A stretch of DNA of 64,000 nt, taken from NCBI GenBank assembly GCA_012931725.1, contig CM022952.1, positions 59,783,772 through 59,847,771 on the forward strand, written 5' to 3'. Numbering within the stretch: the first letter of the stretch is position 1; each line of letters begins with the position of its first letter. Position numbers and translations under genes: made by a program. The DNA is from Litsea cubeba. Taxonomy: Eukaryota > Streptophyta > Magnoliopsida > Laurales > Lauraceae. The notes below the pieces were generated by a model that saw only the letters and a list, made by a program, of their open reading frames with translations, searched no databases and was not told the origin of the DNA. Positions 36,755 through 49,267 of this stretch are shown here, piece after piece.

Positions 36755-39700
36755 TGTAAGATCCCGACCCCAATCCTTTTGTTTAACATTGTTTTAATCG
36801 TGGTTTAGCTTTTTAAGCGAGATTTGATTTAGTTTGACCGCGTATTTGAGTTTGACCGGATTTTTCCTTGCCTTGGAGATTTTGTAGACCGTTGACTTTA
36901 GTTTGACCCGGTCCTTATGATTTGTATTTTTATGGGAAATTACTTTTGATTTCTAAAAATTCTGGATTTGATGTATTTTGACTCATTTGATGAAGTTTAA
37001 CAACTTTCATGTTTTGACCATCTTGATTTGAAACTCAGAAATCACGTTTTTCGAGGAAAACGGGCAAAAATGACATTTTCACTAAATCTGTCCATGAATT
37101 TCGAAAATTTCAGAAATTGGGGAAAATATACTTTTTGGAAAGTAGAAATTTCGCCGATCGTTTTCGTCTTCTTCGTCGTTTTCGTTCGGGGCCCGCAAAT
37201 GCCATTTTCAGCCTTGTGAAGAATGGGACCCACAAAACCCATCTCTTAAGAAGAGGAACTCTCTTCCTCTTCCTTCATTTCCTTCTTGCACGGTTTTGAG
37301 CAAGGGTTTTTCCCTCTCCTCCCTCACTCTCTCTCTCATCTGAAACTCTCATTTTGTGGAGTCCTCTTGGAAGATTGATCTCCCCAAGTTCTTTCTCATC
37401 TCTCAAGCTTTCCAAAGACCCTATTTTCAAGATTCTTGGGCTAGAGCAAGGCTCTCATCTAAGCTCTTCTTCCTTGTTAGGATTTCTCAAGGTTTGCAAT
37501 AGCTTTCTAAACTTTAGACCTTTGTTCTCCTTTTCATTTAGAGTGTTTTCATCACTCATGCAATGGGTTGTCATGGAGATTTGCAATGATTGGTTTTCTA
37601 GGGTTTCTTTCGAGCCATTTTGGGAGTTTTATGATTTTGGAGCTTGAGGCCATTAGAAGACTTTCATGGAGTGTTTTTGCATCTTCTCTTGACCAAGGCA
37701 AGTGGATTTCCAATTAATATGATGTTTTCATGTTCTTGTTGAGTTTCATGGCTTTTTTTGCTCATCATGCTCTAATTCTTTATGATTTATGGATTTGCTT
37801 TGAATGAAGGAATCAATGTTATGTGAATTTGCATTTATGTTATGGTTTTACCATGTATTAGAAGCTTGTTTTTGTCTTGGTCATTTAGAAAATTTGATCT
37901 CTTTGTGTTAAGTGTTTGGGTTCAAAAGAAAGGGAGAAAACTTTGCTTTCAAAAGTGTTGTGTTTGGGCCAATTAGAATGATTTTTGGATGGGATTTGAT
38001 GAGTTTGGAAGGCCAAAGGAGGGCCCAAATGATCTTGGAATTTTGTATTAGAATGATTTTTGGATGGGATTTGATGAGTTTGGAAGGCCAAAGGAGGGCC
38101 CAAATGATCTTGGAATTTTGTATTAGAATGATTTTTGGATGGGATTTGATGAGTTTGGAAGGCCAAAGGAGGGCCCAAATGATCTTGGAATTTTGTAGGA
38201 AAGGAGGGAAGAAAGAAAAATCAGAAAGGAAGAAGAAAGAGTGCATTTCTGCACTCAGCCGGACTGGGACAGAGCCCAGTCCGCTCGAGCGGACCAGGTT
38301 CTGTCTGGGCTTCGCTCGAGCGGACCCTGGGTCGCTCGAGCGAGCCCAGATCTGTCCTGGGTCCATTTATGAATCAGTTTTTGGGCCTGTTCTTTTGGGG
38401 TTTCTTTGGGCTTCCTTGGACCTGATTCAAATCAGTTTTTGGGCCATTCCAGATCTGATATTGGGTCGTCTTTGGGCCTGACATTGGACTGTTTCAAAAC
38501 CTGTTTCGTGGGCTTGATTAAGGTTCAGTTTTTGGGTTGTTTAAAAATCTGTTTGTGGGCCTGGTTCAAGTCTAGTTTTGGGCTGATTTGAAAATCTGTT
38601 TTGTGGGCATTCAATGTCAGTTTTTGGGCCAGCGTAAAACCTGATATTGGGTCATCTTAGGTTCAGTTTTGTGGGCCTGTTCAGGTTGGTTTTGGTCGCT
38701 TTAGAAATCAGTTTTTGTGGGCCTGTTCGAAGTTTGTTTGGGCTGTTTTTAAGAATTGTTTTGAAGGCCATTTAAGGATTAGTTTTGGACTGTTTTTAAA
38801 CTTGTTTTGTGGGCTTGATTAAGGATGGTTTTGGATTGTTATTGAGGACTATTTTGGACGTGGGTTAAGGCCAACTATGGGCCTACTTTAAAGAGTTTGG
38901 ATTTACGTTTGATACTTGGAAATTTGTGAAATGGGAATGATGTGAGAATGAGCTTATGTGAGATTATTCGGGAACCTTTCGGGTCTCAATGCGCACTTTA
39001 TCATTTAAACATTATGGATTTTCTTTGGCATCAAACACATTCTTATTAATCAATGTTTAAAGGTTAAACGTGCATTGTGATGGTTCCTTGGTAAATCATT
39101 AAATCATTCTCCACTATCCATTCCATTTCAAGTCAGAAAAATGTATTTGTATTTGTATCTGAATTTGTATTTGTTTTCTTTGGTGAACTAGTTTAAATAG
39201 CATCGATGATTTGTTACAAAATCATGTGTCTTCCCATGTTCGAAAGGGTGATCGTATGATTTTATACAAATCACCTTGATGCGTATTTGAACGGTTCACC
39301 ATCGAAATTCGTATGTTTTCTCCGATTCGATTTGAAAAGAGATTTGGAGTATGTTTGTCAGGATTTCTTCGATAAGACTATTGTTTTGACAACACTAGTA
39401 TTTGAAAATAAAAACCTCGAGGCAAGACGGGGCCAGAGCTATGTGGTGCGAGCCCATGAGCCAAAGAGGCTATGATTCCGAAAAACAAACCCCGAGGCAA
39501 GAAGGGGCCAGAGCTATGTGGTGCGAGCCCCTGAGCCAAAGGGATTAGTATTATGTTAGATTTGTATCTGTTTGAGTTTGAAAACTAAAGGCACCACTAG
39601 GCTTAGGTCACCTTGTCGGGCTGATCACCCGGCTTGGGATCTTTACTCTGTCCGCCAGCTGCAGCTTGGATTCCGTCTGTACCGACCATGGCAACGGTAA

Positions 39701-40724
39701 TGATCTGCCGGTCCCATTTGTATGGCTACGGTTCTGATCCTCTGTTTAGTACCACGTTCAGTGGCTACGCTCTGTCTGCTCTTACTACTTCGGTAATAGG
39801 AGGATTTAGCTATTTGTGGTCGCCTAGGTTTTATCTGCATATTACTTAGTTTATGATTATTGTCGGTTATGCTTTCTATGCTTTGATTTGTTTAATATTT
39901 ATGATATCGACCTTTATCGTATTGTTTCTACTATTCAGTCTTTAAATGTATTTCCAATTATTAAATGCTTTGCTTAGGTGGTTATCTTTTCGAGACATTT
40001 ATGCTTTAGAGACTGTTCGTTTATTGCTTTGATATTCATGTTCGGTCTTTCGATCGTCTTATCGTGATTTATTGTCATTATTGGTTAGACTCCTTATTCG
40101 GTTTTACGAGGATTTCGCCTGGTTTTATGTATGTTCTTTCATGCATATTATTTGTTTATTTGCTTGCCAGACCGTCGTGTCTGACCCTTTTTGTTTGGTG
40201 CCAGTTTCTTCTTCTTTCTGTTTGTAGGTGTTTGATCAGAGGAGGCGGTGGGACCGCCGGTCTGACGTGAGAGGCTGCCCGTTGATATCATCTAGATGTC
40301 AAGTTTGGCACCAGAGTTCGTGTTTAAACATTGGGTAGTAGTTCTGTTTAGTTGGTTATATTTTTGTATGGCTATGTTAGCCCTTTTCTTTGGATTTGTA
40401 ATTAAGACATCTGTTAATTGTAACTTGAATATGTGGGAAATAATAGATTTGTTACTACCAGCTCAGTGTGTTATGATTTATGATTTATGCCAGTCTGTTT
40501 ATGATGGCTTTATGGAATTTGCGTGCGACACGGAACCCGATGGCCACGGATTCCGGGTCGTAACACCATGTATAGCTTCCGCGAAAAATATACTCTGATT
40601 GTGTTGGGATGTGATTATCCTCATTCACGCGGATCTTGGGAACTATAACAAAAAGTTTCAAATTATCCCAAAATTTCGCACCCCGGGATCGGTTCGCTGC
40701 AGGTCCCGGTTTCGGGGCGTGACA
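36755..40724 (+). repeat. 3' LTR of the non-autonomous element
   Basis: It copies 30633-34633 with an offset of 6120-6122 bases through most of its first part. It has the same 75-bp triplication (37973-38197) but only three palindromes (38282, 38313, 38333). It ends GGCGTGACA and is followed by the CATAC duplication. Confidence 0.95.
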
Positions 40725-40860
40725 CATACATCGCAGAAGCACAGCTTCTAATCCAGGAGGTCGGTGATGTCAAAATCAAGCATATAGGTCGAGAAGAAAA
40801 TGCACATGCTGACAGCTTGGCTATAGCGGTAAAATCCGAGCTAAGGAGAGAGGTTCTAGT
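40725..40860 (+). pseudogene. Tat pol: RNase H, last part
   Basis: Sequence after the insertion reads AEAQLLIQEVGDVKIKHIG and REENAHADSLA, the typical end of a Tat RNase H with the His and Asp of the HADxLA motif. It joins the piece ending at 30632. Confidence 0.88.
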
Positions 40861-42222
40861 TGATTTTCAATCATCACCGAGCATAGAAAACCTGCGAATC
40901 ATGTATGTTGGACATGAATCAGAAGGTCCAAATTGGATGACACCAATAACCGAATACCTAAAAGAGGGATCACTGCCAAAGGACGGAATAGAAAGCTACA
41001 AGGTCAGAAGGAAAGCAGCCAGATTCTGGTTGTCACCAGAAAATCGGTTGTACCGACGATCATACTCAGGTCCATACTTACAATGTGTAAGTCCAGCCAA
41101 AGTGGAAGACCTGTCATGGGAAATTCATGAAGGATCCTGTGGTGGACATATCGGGAGAAGGAGTTTGGCCCACCAAGCAATGTCACAAGGATACTAGTGG
41201 CCTTATATGCAGAAAGACGCTCTTAAATTTGTACAAAAATGCGAGAAATGTCAACGCTTCGGCAAAGATATTCATCAACCTGCCGACCTACTAAACTCAA
41301 TAATAAGCTCGAGGCCGTTTCAATAAGTGGGGTATCGACATCGTCGGTCCTATGCCGAGATCAGCAGGTAACTGTCAATTTATAATTGTTGCCACAGATT
41401 ACTTTACCAAATGGGTAAAAGCCGAGCCCCTAGCTTGTATTCGGGAAAGCAATGCCAAGCAGTTTGTATGGAAAAATATCATTACCAGATTCGGAATACC
41501 AAGGGCATTGGTTACCGACAATGGAAAGCAATTCGAAGGGAAGGCGTTTAGGAGCCTATGCGAACAGTATAGCATCAGACATCATTTTTCAACCCCTATT
41601 TATCCACAAAGTAATGGCCAAGTAGAAAGCTCCAATAAAACCCTACCTGGACGGGATAAAGAAGAGGTTGGACGAAGCAAAAGGAAGATGGGCAAATGAA
41701 CTCCCTAGTGTCCTATGGGCTTATAGGACGAGTCCGAGGAGGTCAACTGGGGAAACTCCTTTTTCTCTTGCATATGGAATGGAAACTGTAATTCCACTAG
41801 AAATCGGATTGTTGACCATAAGAACGGAGGCTTATGGCCATGAGGAGAATAAAGGAAGAATTACCGCGCAGCTGGACATGATCGAAGAGCGAAGAGACCA
41901 GGCACTGATCAAATTGGCTGCTTACCAGCAACAGCTAGCTCGGAGTTATCAGAAGAAAATTCGCGTCCAAACATTAAAGGTCAGAGATTTGGTTTTAAGG
42001 AAAGTGCTTCCAAATACCAAAGATCCCAGACACGGCAAGCTCAAGCCGACCTGGGAAGGACCATACAAAGTCACTTCAGGTAGTGCAACAGTAGCTTATC
42101 ATTTGCAAAAACTTGAAGGAAAAGCATTGGCAAGGCCATGGAACATAGCAAATTTTAAAAAAAGAAATTATATTTTTGATCATTGTATCTTTGATGAAAA
42201 TTATCTTGTGCCAAGAGATTAA
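40861..42222 (+). pseudogene. Tat pol: integrase
   Basis: The zinc-binding part is visible near 41130-41265 (GGHIGRRSLAHQAM, KCEKCQRFGKD). The core has its first Asp in GIDIVGPMPRS (about 41335), the second in ALVTDNGKQFEG (about 41515) and the Glu in SNGQVESSNKT (about 41625), so all three catalytic residues are present. A C-terminal part (LKVRDLVLRKVLP, GPYKV) ends at a TAA at 42220. Breaks are a TAG near 41195, a frame change near 41320, and another near 41650. Confidence 0.92.
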
Positions 42223-42767
42223 AGTTGTATTTGAAATCTTTGTGCCAAAGAAATCAAATATCTTGCATCTTATTGCATTTTATTATTACTTCGCCAAACT
42301 TCTTGTGCCGAAGATGAGGCCAGTCTAAAAAATCCATTTGAGGACCCATGATATGGCATACCCTATCAGGACCGACCTCGCAAAGAACAGGGCCAAGGCC
42401 TGGAAGTTAAAGGGCAGCTTAGGACCCACTACTTCGTACCAAAGGATAAAAACCTAACTAGGAAGAACCCAAACTAGGTGTACTACATTGATCTCTTTTT
42501 TAACTAATAGCTAGGCATGAGATGCGAGTACTAGGCCAAAAAGAGAGTTCGGAAAGAACCGACAGTGGCAGTACAAACGCACGAAACATTATCAAAATGA
42601 ATAACATTTCATTTCATCAGCAGGGTTAGAATCAGCCCACAGCTCAGGCAAACAGGAATCCCGGACAAAAAAGGAAGTTTCATGCCCAAAGGTCGGGCAG
42701 ACTGGTTGGCAAAATTTCCATACAATATTGAAAAAACAAACAAAATAATTCTCCAAACAACAAGATA
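42223..42767. other. Spacer between sense pol and antisense gene
   Basis: I see no gene. The pol stop on the plus strand and the end of the antisense gene on the minus strand face each other across this 0.5 kb, a convergent arrangement. Confidence 0.7.
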
Positions 42768-44914
42768 CTATTCTGGAACATCAGAAATTGAGGAAGGCAG
42801 CTCGGCAGCTGAAGTCTGGCGTTCACCTCCGTCCCCGACAATGGAAGGAATAGCATCATCGGCCTGAATATCAGATTGGGATTCAACGGCATCGTTAGAG
42901 GGTGAGCGTGTTCGGATACATTTGTTTATCTGGTCCAGAAAGGAGAATCCTCTGGAACTCCAGCATCTTCAAGAGCAACATCGCAACCTCGCTTCAAGAC
43001 AAGGACTTTGATCTGCTTAACTTGCTGCAAGTAGAGTGCTTCGGTCTCCTCGAACTGAGCATCCTTGGATTTTTCTATAGCCTCCCTCGTCTCAACCTTC
43101 GATTTCTCAATAGCCTCGCTAATCCTTTCCTCTACCTCGGCTTGCTTGGAGCGGAGATCATCAAGCTCTATCTCGGTCGCAGCAAGGCGACTCTTGGCAA
43201 CAGCTGCCTGAGCTTCAGCAGTCTTAGCAGCCCTGAGTGAGGCGTCAACATTGGATTCAGCTTGGTGCTAAGCAGCCTTGGCATCTGCCAACTCCTTCTC
43301 CAAACCCTCCACTTGCCTCTAAAGTCTAGGTGCTCAGAAGCGGTCAACCATTTTTGGAGACCTTGAAAACAAGAAAGAAACATTGTTAGAAACTCCAAAA
43401 AAGAAAAACATCAAATAATCACAAGCCAACCTACCAGAAGGCACTGTTGAACCCCTGTAGATACGAGCTCGTCGATGGGCAAGGCGTGGTGCAGGTTCAT
43501 GTCAGAGGGGAGAAGAGAAGATTTGCCCATGATCAACGCCAAGGATGGAGACCCCAAAATCCCCTCGCCCAAGGATGAACTTTTATCCCGAGAAACTCCA
43601 AGCGAACTCTTCTGACCTAAATATGAGCTTGGTTAAGGAGGAAAGGGAGGTAGACATTCCTCCAACCATGAAGAAGATAGATCAGCAACGTCGGCAAACT
43701 TGACAGGATCTTTGCCCATCTCAGATTCATGAGGATTGTGTTGGGGTTCAGGAACAGCTCTCTTTCCTAAGACGGACAAAGGACCAGGCAAGGGAGCCTT
43801 CCTAGCTTTTCTTGCCCTAGTAGTTGGAAGATTGCCGAGGCTATCAAAGAGATTCTTCGATTTATGAGACATTGTCGGAGAGAGTTTCTTAGTATCAGGA
43901 GAGGAGGAGCTATCTGAGATATTCAAAATAGGGATATGCTGGCGATCGGCTAAAGAAGAAGATTCGCCAGAGGAAACTTTCCAAGCAAAAGAAGTTTGTC
44001 CGGCAGGCTGAGTGGAGGCAAGGGATTGTTGAGAAGCTGAGGATTGAGTGCCGGAAGTATTACCTGCCTTAGTAGATCTGAAAGGCTTCACAGCATGAAC
44101 CTTCCTTCACTTAGAAAGAGGCCCGGACGCCAGTGACTCGTGCCAAGGAGGAAGTGCTAAGAAGTTGTCATATGTACGGACATATCTGAGCAACAGATGA
44201 GCTGCTCGGCCCTAGCCAAGTAGCTCGGCAGGCCCGTGATATTCAAGCACCCTTTTTAGCTCTTCAGTCCGAATAAAAGATTGAGGGACGCAGTTAATGG
44301 TCGCATCTGAACAAAGAAGAAAACCAGTCAGTAGGTTAATAAAAGAAAACAGGGAAAGGAAAGTGCCAAGAAGAATAGTTCCGACCTAGGACGCCTAGGG
44401 ATCGTGGGATTAATCGGTTGATCCCACCCCAGATGGTTGGCGTTTCCCAGTTCCCACTCACAACGATGAAATCACCCTTACTAGACTTGTTGGAGTCTAG
44501 AAGATAGTGGACAAGAAGCCTACCCGAATCCCTAGATTTTAAGTAGAAAACCGACTTGCTACTATCTAAGGGGACTAACATGTAACAAGATAAAATGTCA
44601 TGGACACCAAGGTTTGTGCCGAGCAGTTTATTTAGTGCGGCAACCCCCATGACTATGCGGTACAGGTTGGGAGAGCACTGAGTCGGAAAGAGGTTGGTTA
44701 GAGAAAAAAAGGGGATTAACAGAGGGTCTAGGGGAAACCTAACACCACCCTCTACGATGGCTATGGCTGGAAAAGGGATCCCATCTCGGGAACCTCTTTC
44801 AAGAGATTCGTCGGGCCGAGGGGTGCGAACCTGAACATCCCTAGGAATCTGATATCTATTCCTGAAATCAGAAACCCCTTCTGGGTTATTGAGCAGATCC
44901 TTGAGGTTCCCCAT
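42768..44914 (-). pseudogene. Antisense three-exon gene of the Tat element (PF04195-like)
   Basis: This gene runs opposite to gag-pol. Exon 1 (44914-44386) starts MGNLKDLLNNPEG and carries a segment like the 'putative gypsy type transposon' domain (GGVRFPLDPLLIPFF, YRIVMGVAALNKLLG). A 79-nt GT-AG intron (44385-44307) restores the frame. Exon 2 (44306-43435) encodes a Ser/Pro/Lys-rich middle part and holds three in-frame stops. A second GT-AG intron (43434-43362, 73 nt) leads to exon 3, a coiled coil (QVEGLEKELADAKAA, RSKQAEVEERISEAIEKSK) ending near 42768, with frameshifts. Antisense ORFs at this place are described for Tat-lineage elements; their function is unknown. The splice sites are my inference from frame continuity. 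Confidence 0.82.
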
Positions 44915-45048
44915 CTTAGCAGAAGAGAAGAAGAAATGGAGGACTTACCACGGATTAAAGGAAGAAGATATGAGATGAAGTGGAAGAAGGGATTTGAGGT
45001 GGAGCAGGATTGGGATAAACTTGGAAATCAGAGAGAAAGATGGGACGG

Positions 45049-45054
45049 TTTATA
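45049..45054 (-). promoter_or_regulatory. Candidate TATA box for the antisense gene
   Basis: The minus strand reads CTTTATAAACC here, about 135 bases before the antisense ATG at 44914. The interval is CT-rich, as in plant 5' leaders. It lies between the 3' LTR and the gene, so it is separate from the LTR promoter. Confidence 0.5.
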
Positions 45055-45179
45055 AAGACTTGATGTGTGACAAATACCGACATGCGAAGGAACCCTGGAT
45101 GGACACGTGGAGAAAAATATCTTAAGCCCCCTCTTCCCCTCGGAAAAAGGAAAGGGAAAAGCTGGTTTGGGGGGCAATT

Positions 45180-45700
45180 TGGGGGGGGGGAATTCAAATA
45201 CAATTCCCAGGCCGGACACGGGTCAAGGTCAGCCTGAACTGAACCTCTACTTCAGCCTAGGCATTAATACAGCAGTTAATTACTACCAAAGAGCGATAAT
45301 GAAGGGTGTAACTCATGGATTCAAGGCAACGCACGATGGAGGCTGTAGGAATTTCGAATTGGACATGATGGAGAGAGAAAAACGTGCGCAGTGAAGGAGA
45401 GGAACGTGGGCAGAGAAGATGAAAGAGTGAGAAAATGGAAAAATAAAAGGGGTAAAAAATCAGAGGAAGAGGTTTGTGAATTTGAAATTAAACATAAACA
45501 ATTGGAAAAATTATATGGAGGAGATTCTAACGTTATCATCGGAGAGTCCTCGGTCGGACCACCCAATCAAGCTCTTACGATAGTTTATTTATGATACGGG
45601 CAAGAAGATCGATTCAGATCCAAGAAAAAGGAAGGAGGTCTCCATTATCGAGCTAAGCTGATCAGCTCGTCAGCTGACCAATAAAGAATTAGCACTTACA
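45180..45700 (+). repeat. Tat element 3' LTR
   Basis: It starts TGGGGGGGGGG after a polypurine-rich stretch (AAAGGGAAAAGCTGGTTTGG) and ends AGCACTTACA. It matches 17884-18456 at roughly 93% in the part I compared, and has one copy of the 50-bp block. GGAGT follows. Confidence 0.92.
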
Positions 45701-45705
45701 GGAGT

Positions 45706-47476
45706 CATGGAGACCCATTGGTCCTACATTCATACAACCTCACCAGCATTTTCATATGATTTCTTTATTAGGGTTGGTAATTGGGGATTTCTTACAATCG
45801 AACCAAGAGCTTGGTAAGAGGGTTGTGCATTCTCAAGTTAAGGCAAGTATAAATGATAAGATGTAATGCATGTTGTTTTACTCTTTTGATTCTGTATTCA
45901 TATTCAATTTTTTTTATAATCATAGCCTCTTATTTATGCTAATTCATGAAATTAGATGGGTTTTGGTTGTTGGGTGGAAAAAGGAAGATGAGATGGATGA
46001 TTATGAATGACTGGATAATGGAAATATAAGTTGTGGAGCAAGGAGGCTCTATTTTTATGCATGTAATGGTGTGGGGAAAAGCATTAGAAGTGAGGAAGGA
46101 GGGTAGCTTGGAATGGCTTAGAAAACAGCTCAAACTGGGCAAAATTCATGTTCTGCACGCAGAAATTCGGTCAAAGGTCGATTAACTGACATAGGTTCGG
46201 TTCCAAATCTAAAATATAAGGAAAAATGCATAAAATTGAGTTCAGTTAACCAAACTCATAGTTTCGGTTAACCGACACCCCACCGAGCCTTCACCGAATT
46301 TCTTCGGACAGAACAACAGAAGAGCACTTTTTATGCCCTATCTGACTTCAGTCAGCTGCCGGTTAACCGAACTCTGCTAACCGATGGCTAACCGAGTGTT
46401 GACCGACCACCCAAAATTCCTTGAATTCTAGGAGATTGTCAGAGGACCTTGTAAGGCTTCCGAATGGTACATTTCAATAATATTGACCACTGGAAATCTC
46501 CTTGACATGGAAGACCTTTTGAGTCGAAGATCTTTACGTGTTATTCGTTCTTTCATTGCTACACCATGATTATTAAGATTATGGTAATTAAATGTATATT
46601 TAATCTATAATGTGGCACTAAAAAAAGAATAGCAGTACATTTAACGTTATAATTTTATAATGTATTGGACGGTAATGAGAGACGAATGTTAGATTAGTTT
46701 GGCTGATAAAAGTCCTTGACTTTCTAAATCTTAATGCATATACATCTTGTTTAAACATATTCATGACCTTATACACTAAATTAGTGTTCGGAGACATAAA
46801 TTGTATTTCTCTTGTGTTCCTAATTTATCGGTCATTCTATTATTATTATGTTTTAATTTTTACTGTTAAATTGAGAAGTCTTGAGTAGTTTAGTGAATGT
46901 ACATGAATGATTGAATGGTATCGCTTGAAATGAATAGTGTGGTCTACTCAAGTACAGTTTGTTCATTGATTTAAATAAGTCGGTACTACTTAGCTTCGAC
47001 TGGACGATACCTGATAGGGTTGACCCTTGGTTTAGATTTGTGATCGTTACTGTGTAGTAGACAGTCTGGAGTACCAGAACTCCAGAACCGGGTAGCCGGG
47101 TGAATCTTTGGTGGGGTCACTGGTAATGTCCCAAAATGCGTGGTTTCTTTGAGAGTATTTAGCTAATGTGGTTACCAACTAGATTGTACAAGTTTTCAAT
47201 TATTGTTGATTCCTTAAGCATGATATAAATTTGACTGCACAACTGCCTAGTTTACTTTTATATGCTCTCTTTTAATCACTTGTCATTAATTCTAAATTGA
47301 ACCAATATGTATAGATTGTTATTGTTTATACTTGCTGAATCGTCGTATTCACCAGCTATTCTTTGTGTTACAGATGCTGACCCCACTCTCAATCTTGAGG
47401 AGACTACGGAGGGAGAAGAGGCGGCCAATGAGGTACTAGCATGCTAAATTGAATGGACAGTTGAGGGTGCTATTTA
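45706..47476 (+). repeat. R1 middle piece, with CGGTTAACCG palindromes
   Basis: No gene is seen. This is the second piece of R1, aligned in order with 57400-59100 of R2. Between 46170 and 46400 it has CGGTTAACCG at 46265 and 46360 and several imperfect relatives (CTAACCGA, GTTGACCGACC). The last five bases ATTTA are the target duplication of the next element. Confidence 0.75.
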
Positions 47477-49267
47477 TGAAAGTCCAAAGGATCCTTACCC
47501 TAGAGGGGGGGGGGTGAATAGGGTGATCTACAAATTGATGGCCAATTTTAGTTTCTTTCCAATTTACCTTTAACTAGTGATGATTATGTGAGTAAGTGCG
47601 GAAGATAAACAAATCAATCACCACAAGCCATTCACCATTACACAATGATTTATAGTGGTTCGGCCTCAATGCCTACATCCACTACCGGCTTGTGCTCAAC
47701 ACCCCACCGGATTTCCACTATTTATGCTTTTGCAATAGGCTAAGCAATAACCTTTACAAAGTTGTTTTTCTAGGCTAAACAACAACCTATACACTATGCT
47801 TTTCTTAGGCTAAGCAATAACCTCTACAATGATTTTCTTTCTCAAGAAAGTGTCTACACACTAGAAGAGAAATAGATTAAGCTCTAATAAAGTGCCTCTT
47901 AATTAGGCAAATATGAAAGTGAAAATAAACTCACACAAGACTCAATGAGATGCAAAGATGAATGGAAATGATGTGTGTGTGTGGAGACTTCAATCAAGTT
48001 GAAAGTGAAGGTTTAATCAATGCATGCTAAAAGCATTAGAAAGTTAAGACACAAGGATTTGATTGAAGATGATGCTAGTCACATGTATAAAACTAACTTG
48101 AAGAAGATATGAAAATCAAAGATTCAAGTTGTATCAAAAGGTATGACTAAACATGTAATGCAAATTCAATGTTGTTTTCAAGGAACAAGATTTAACTAAA
48201 GTTCAAATGATTGAAAACAACAAGGAAGGATTCAAACAGGTTAATAAAACATGCTACAAAAGAAATCAAAGATTTTCAAAAGCATGATTACCAAAGATTG
48301 AAATATAGCTTGGTTTGAATCAAGAGTTGGAATCCAAAACAAATGAATCAAAAGTCAAATAAGATATGGATTCCACACAACATAGTTAACATGCTAGAAA
48401 ACATTTTCCAAAGGTTTAATACAAAGCATGAAATATATGAAAAAGGAAATTAAAGCTTACTAGAATTTAACTTCTTGTAATCAAGCTTTAGCTTTCCATT
48501 TGGACCAATTAAGCTCCCTTAATTCATTCCCCTTTGCTTGGGAACTAAAAACACCAAAAATGGCATCTTTTTCGTCTTTTTAATACTTTGGAATGAACTT
48601 GCTTTTTATAGAAAAAGTGGTCCAACGGATACCTATCGGTCAGTCGACAGCTCAACGATCGCATGCAACGGTCATATTTTTTGAAAGTTTTCTGACCCAT
48701 ATGCACTTGTCGGTTGACCGTCATTTATCGGTCGACCGACAAGGGACCGATAGATGAACCGACAGCACAAAAAATGTTGAAAATGTTGATGTCTGGTTTT
48801 GGAACCGACGAGCTCTCGGCCTTGCATTTTATGCACTGTCGGTTGACCGACAGGAGCCGAAGAGCTGACCGACAGAGAAGGTCTGAAGATTGTAGCTCTC
48901 TGGAAATGGAACCGACAAAGCCATCGGTTGGCCTCGGTTAATTTTGTGGGTTAGTCGATACAGACCGACAAGCTGACCGACAGTGTGGTCAGGCTAATTT
49001 TCTGAGATTCTGAAGTTTTTGAAAAGTGAAACTTTGAAACCACTTGAAAACTCAGATTTGAAAAGTGTTTTTATAAATTGTTTCATCAAGAAAATCATGC
49101 TTAAAATCAAGATTCAAATCAACCAAAAAGAGTTTAAATAAAACATGAGTAGGTTAATTCAAAAGATGATTTTTCAAGAAGAAACTTTGTGAAATGAAAA
49201 TGAAAGCAATGAGATGAATATCATGCAAATGCAAGACATCAAATTGCAAACAACTTAGGGTCTAACA
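47477..49267 (-). repeat. 3' LTR of the small Sirevirus
   Basis: It begins TGAAAGTCCAAAGG and ends GGTCTAACA on the plus strand. A G10 tract with GTGAATAGGG lies near 47505. Palindromes lie at 48711 (CGGTTGACCG), 48729 (CGGTCGACCG) and 48840 (CGGTTGACCG). Confidence 0.95.

Larger units (their letters stand above)
30633..40724 (+). mobile_element. Non-autonomous long-LTR retrotransposon (LARD-like), young
   Basis: Two nearly identical LTRs (30633-34633, 4001 bp; 36755-40724, 3970 bp) flank only 2121 bp. A perfect CATAC duplication (30628-30632 and 40725-40729) marks the insertion inside the Tat RNase H. The primer site is TGGTATCAAAGCC (34639-34651) and the polypurine tract is AAGGGGGGGAGGA just before 36755. 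The internal region has no gag or pol, so it must borrow proteins from a relative. LTR ends TGTAAGATCCCGACCCC and GGCGTGACA match the solo LTR at 5612-9731. Style suggests a chromovirus/Tekay-like gypsy family, which I infer from LTR form only. Confidence 0.95.
17884..45700 (+). mobile_element. Tat-lineage Ty3/gypsy retrotransposon with nested insertions
   Basis: LTRs at 17884-18456 and 45180-45700 are flanked by a perfect GGAGT duplication (17879-17883 and 45701-45705). The internal order is gag, protease, RT, RNase H, integrase, then an antisense gene before the 3' LTR. The gypsy domain order, the extra-type RNase H and the antisense PF04195-like gene place it in the Tat lineage. Removing three nested insertions leaves about 10 kb. 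The LTRs differ by roughly 7%, and gag-pol carries many stops, so it is an old dead copy. Confidence 0.93.
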
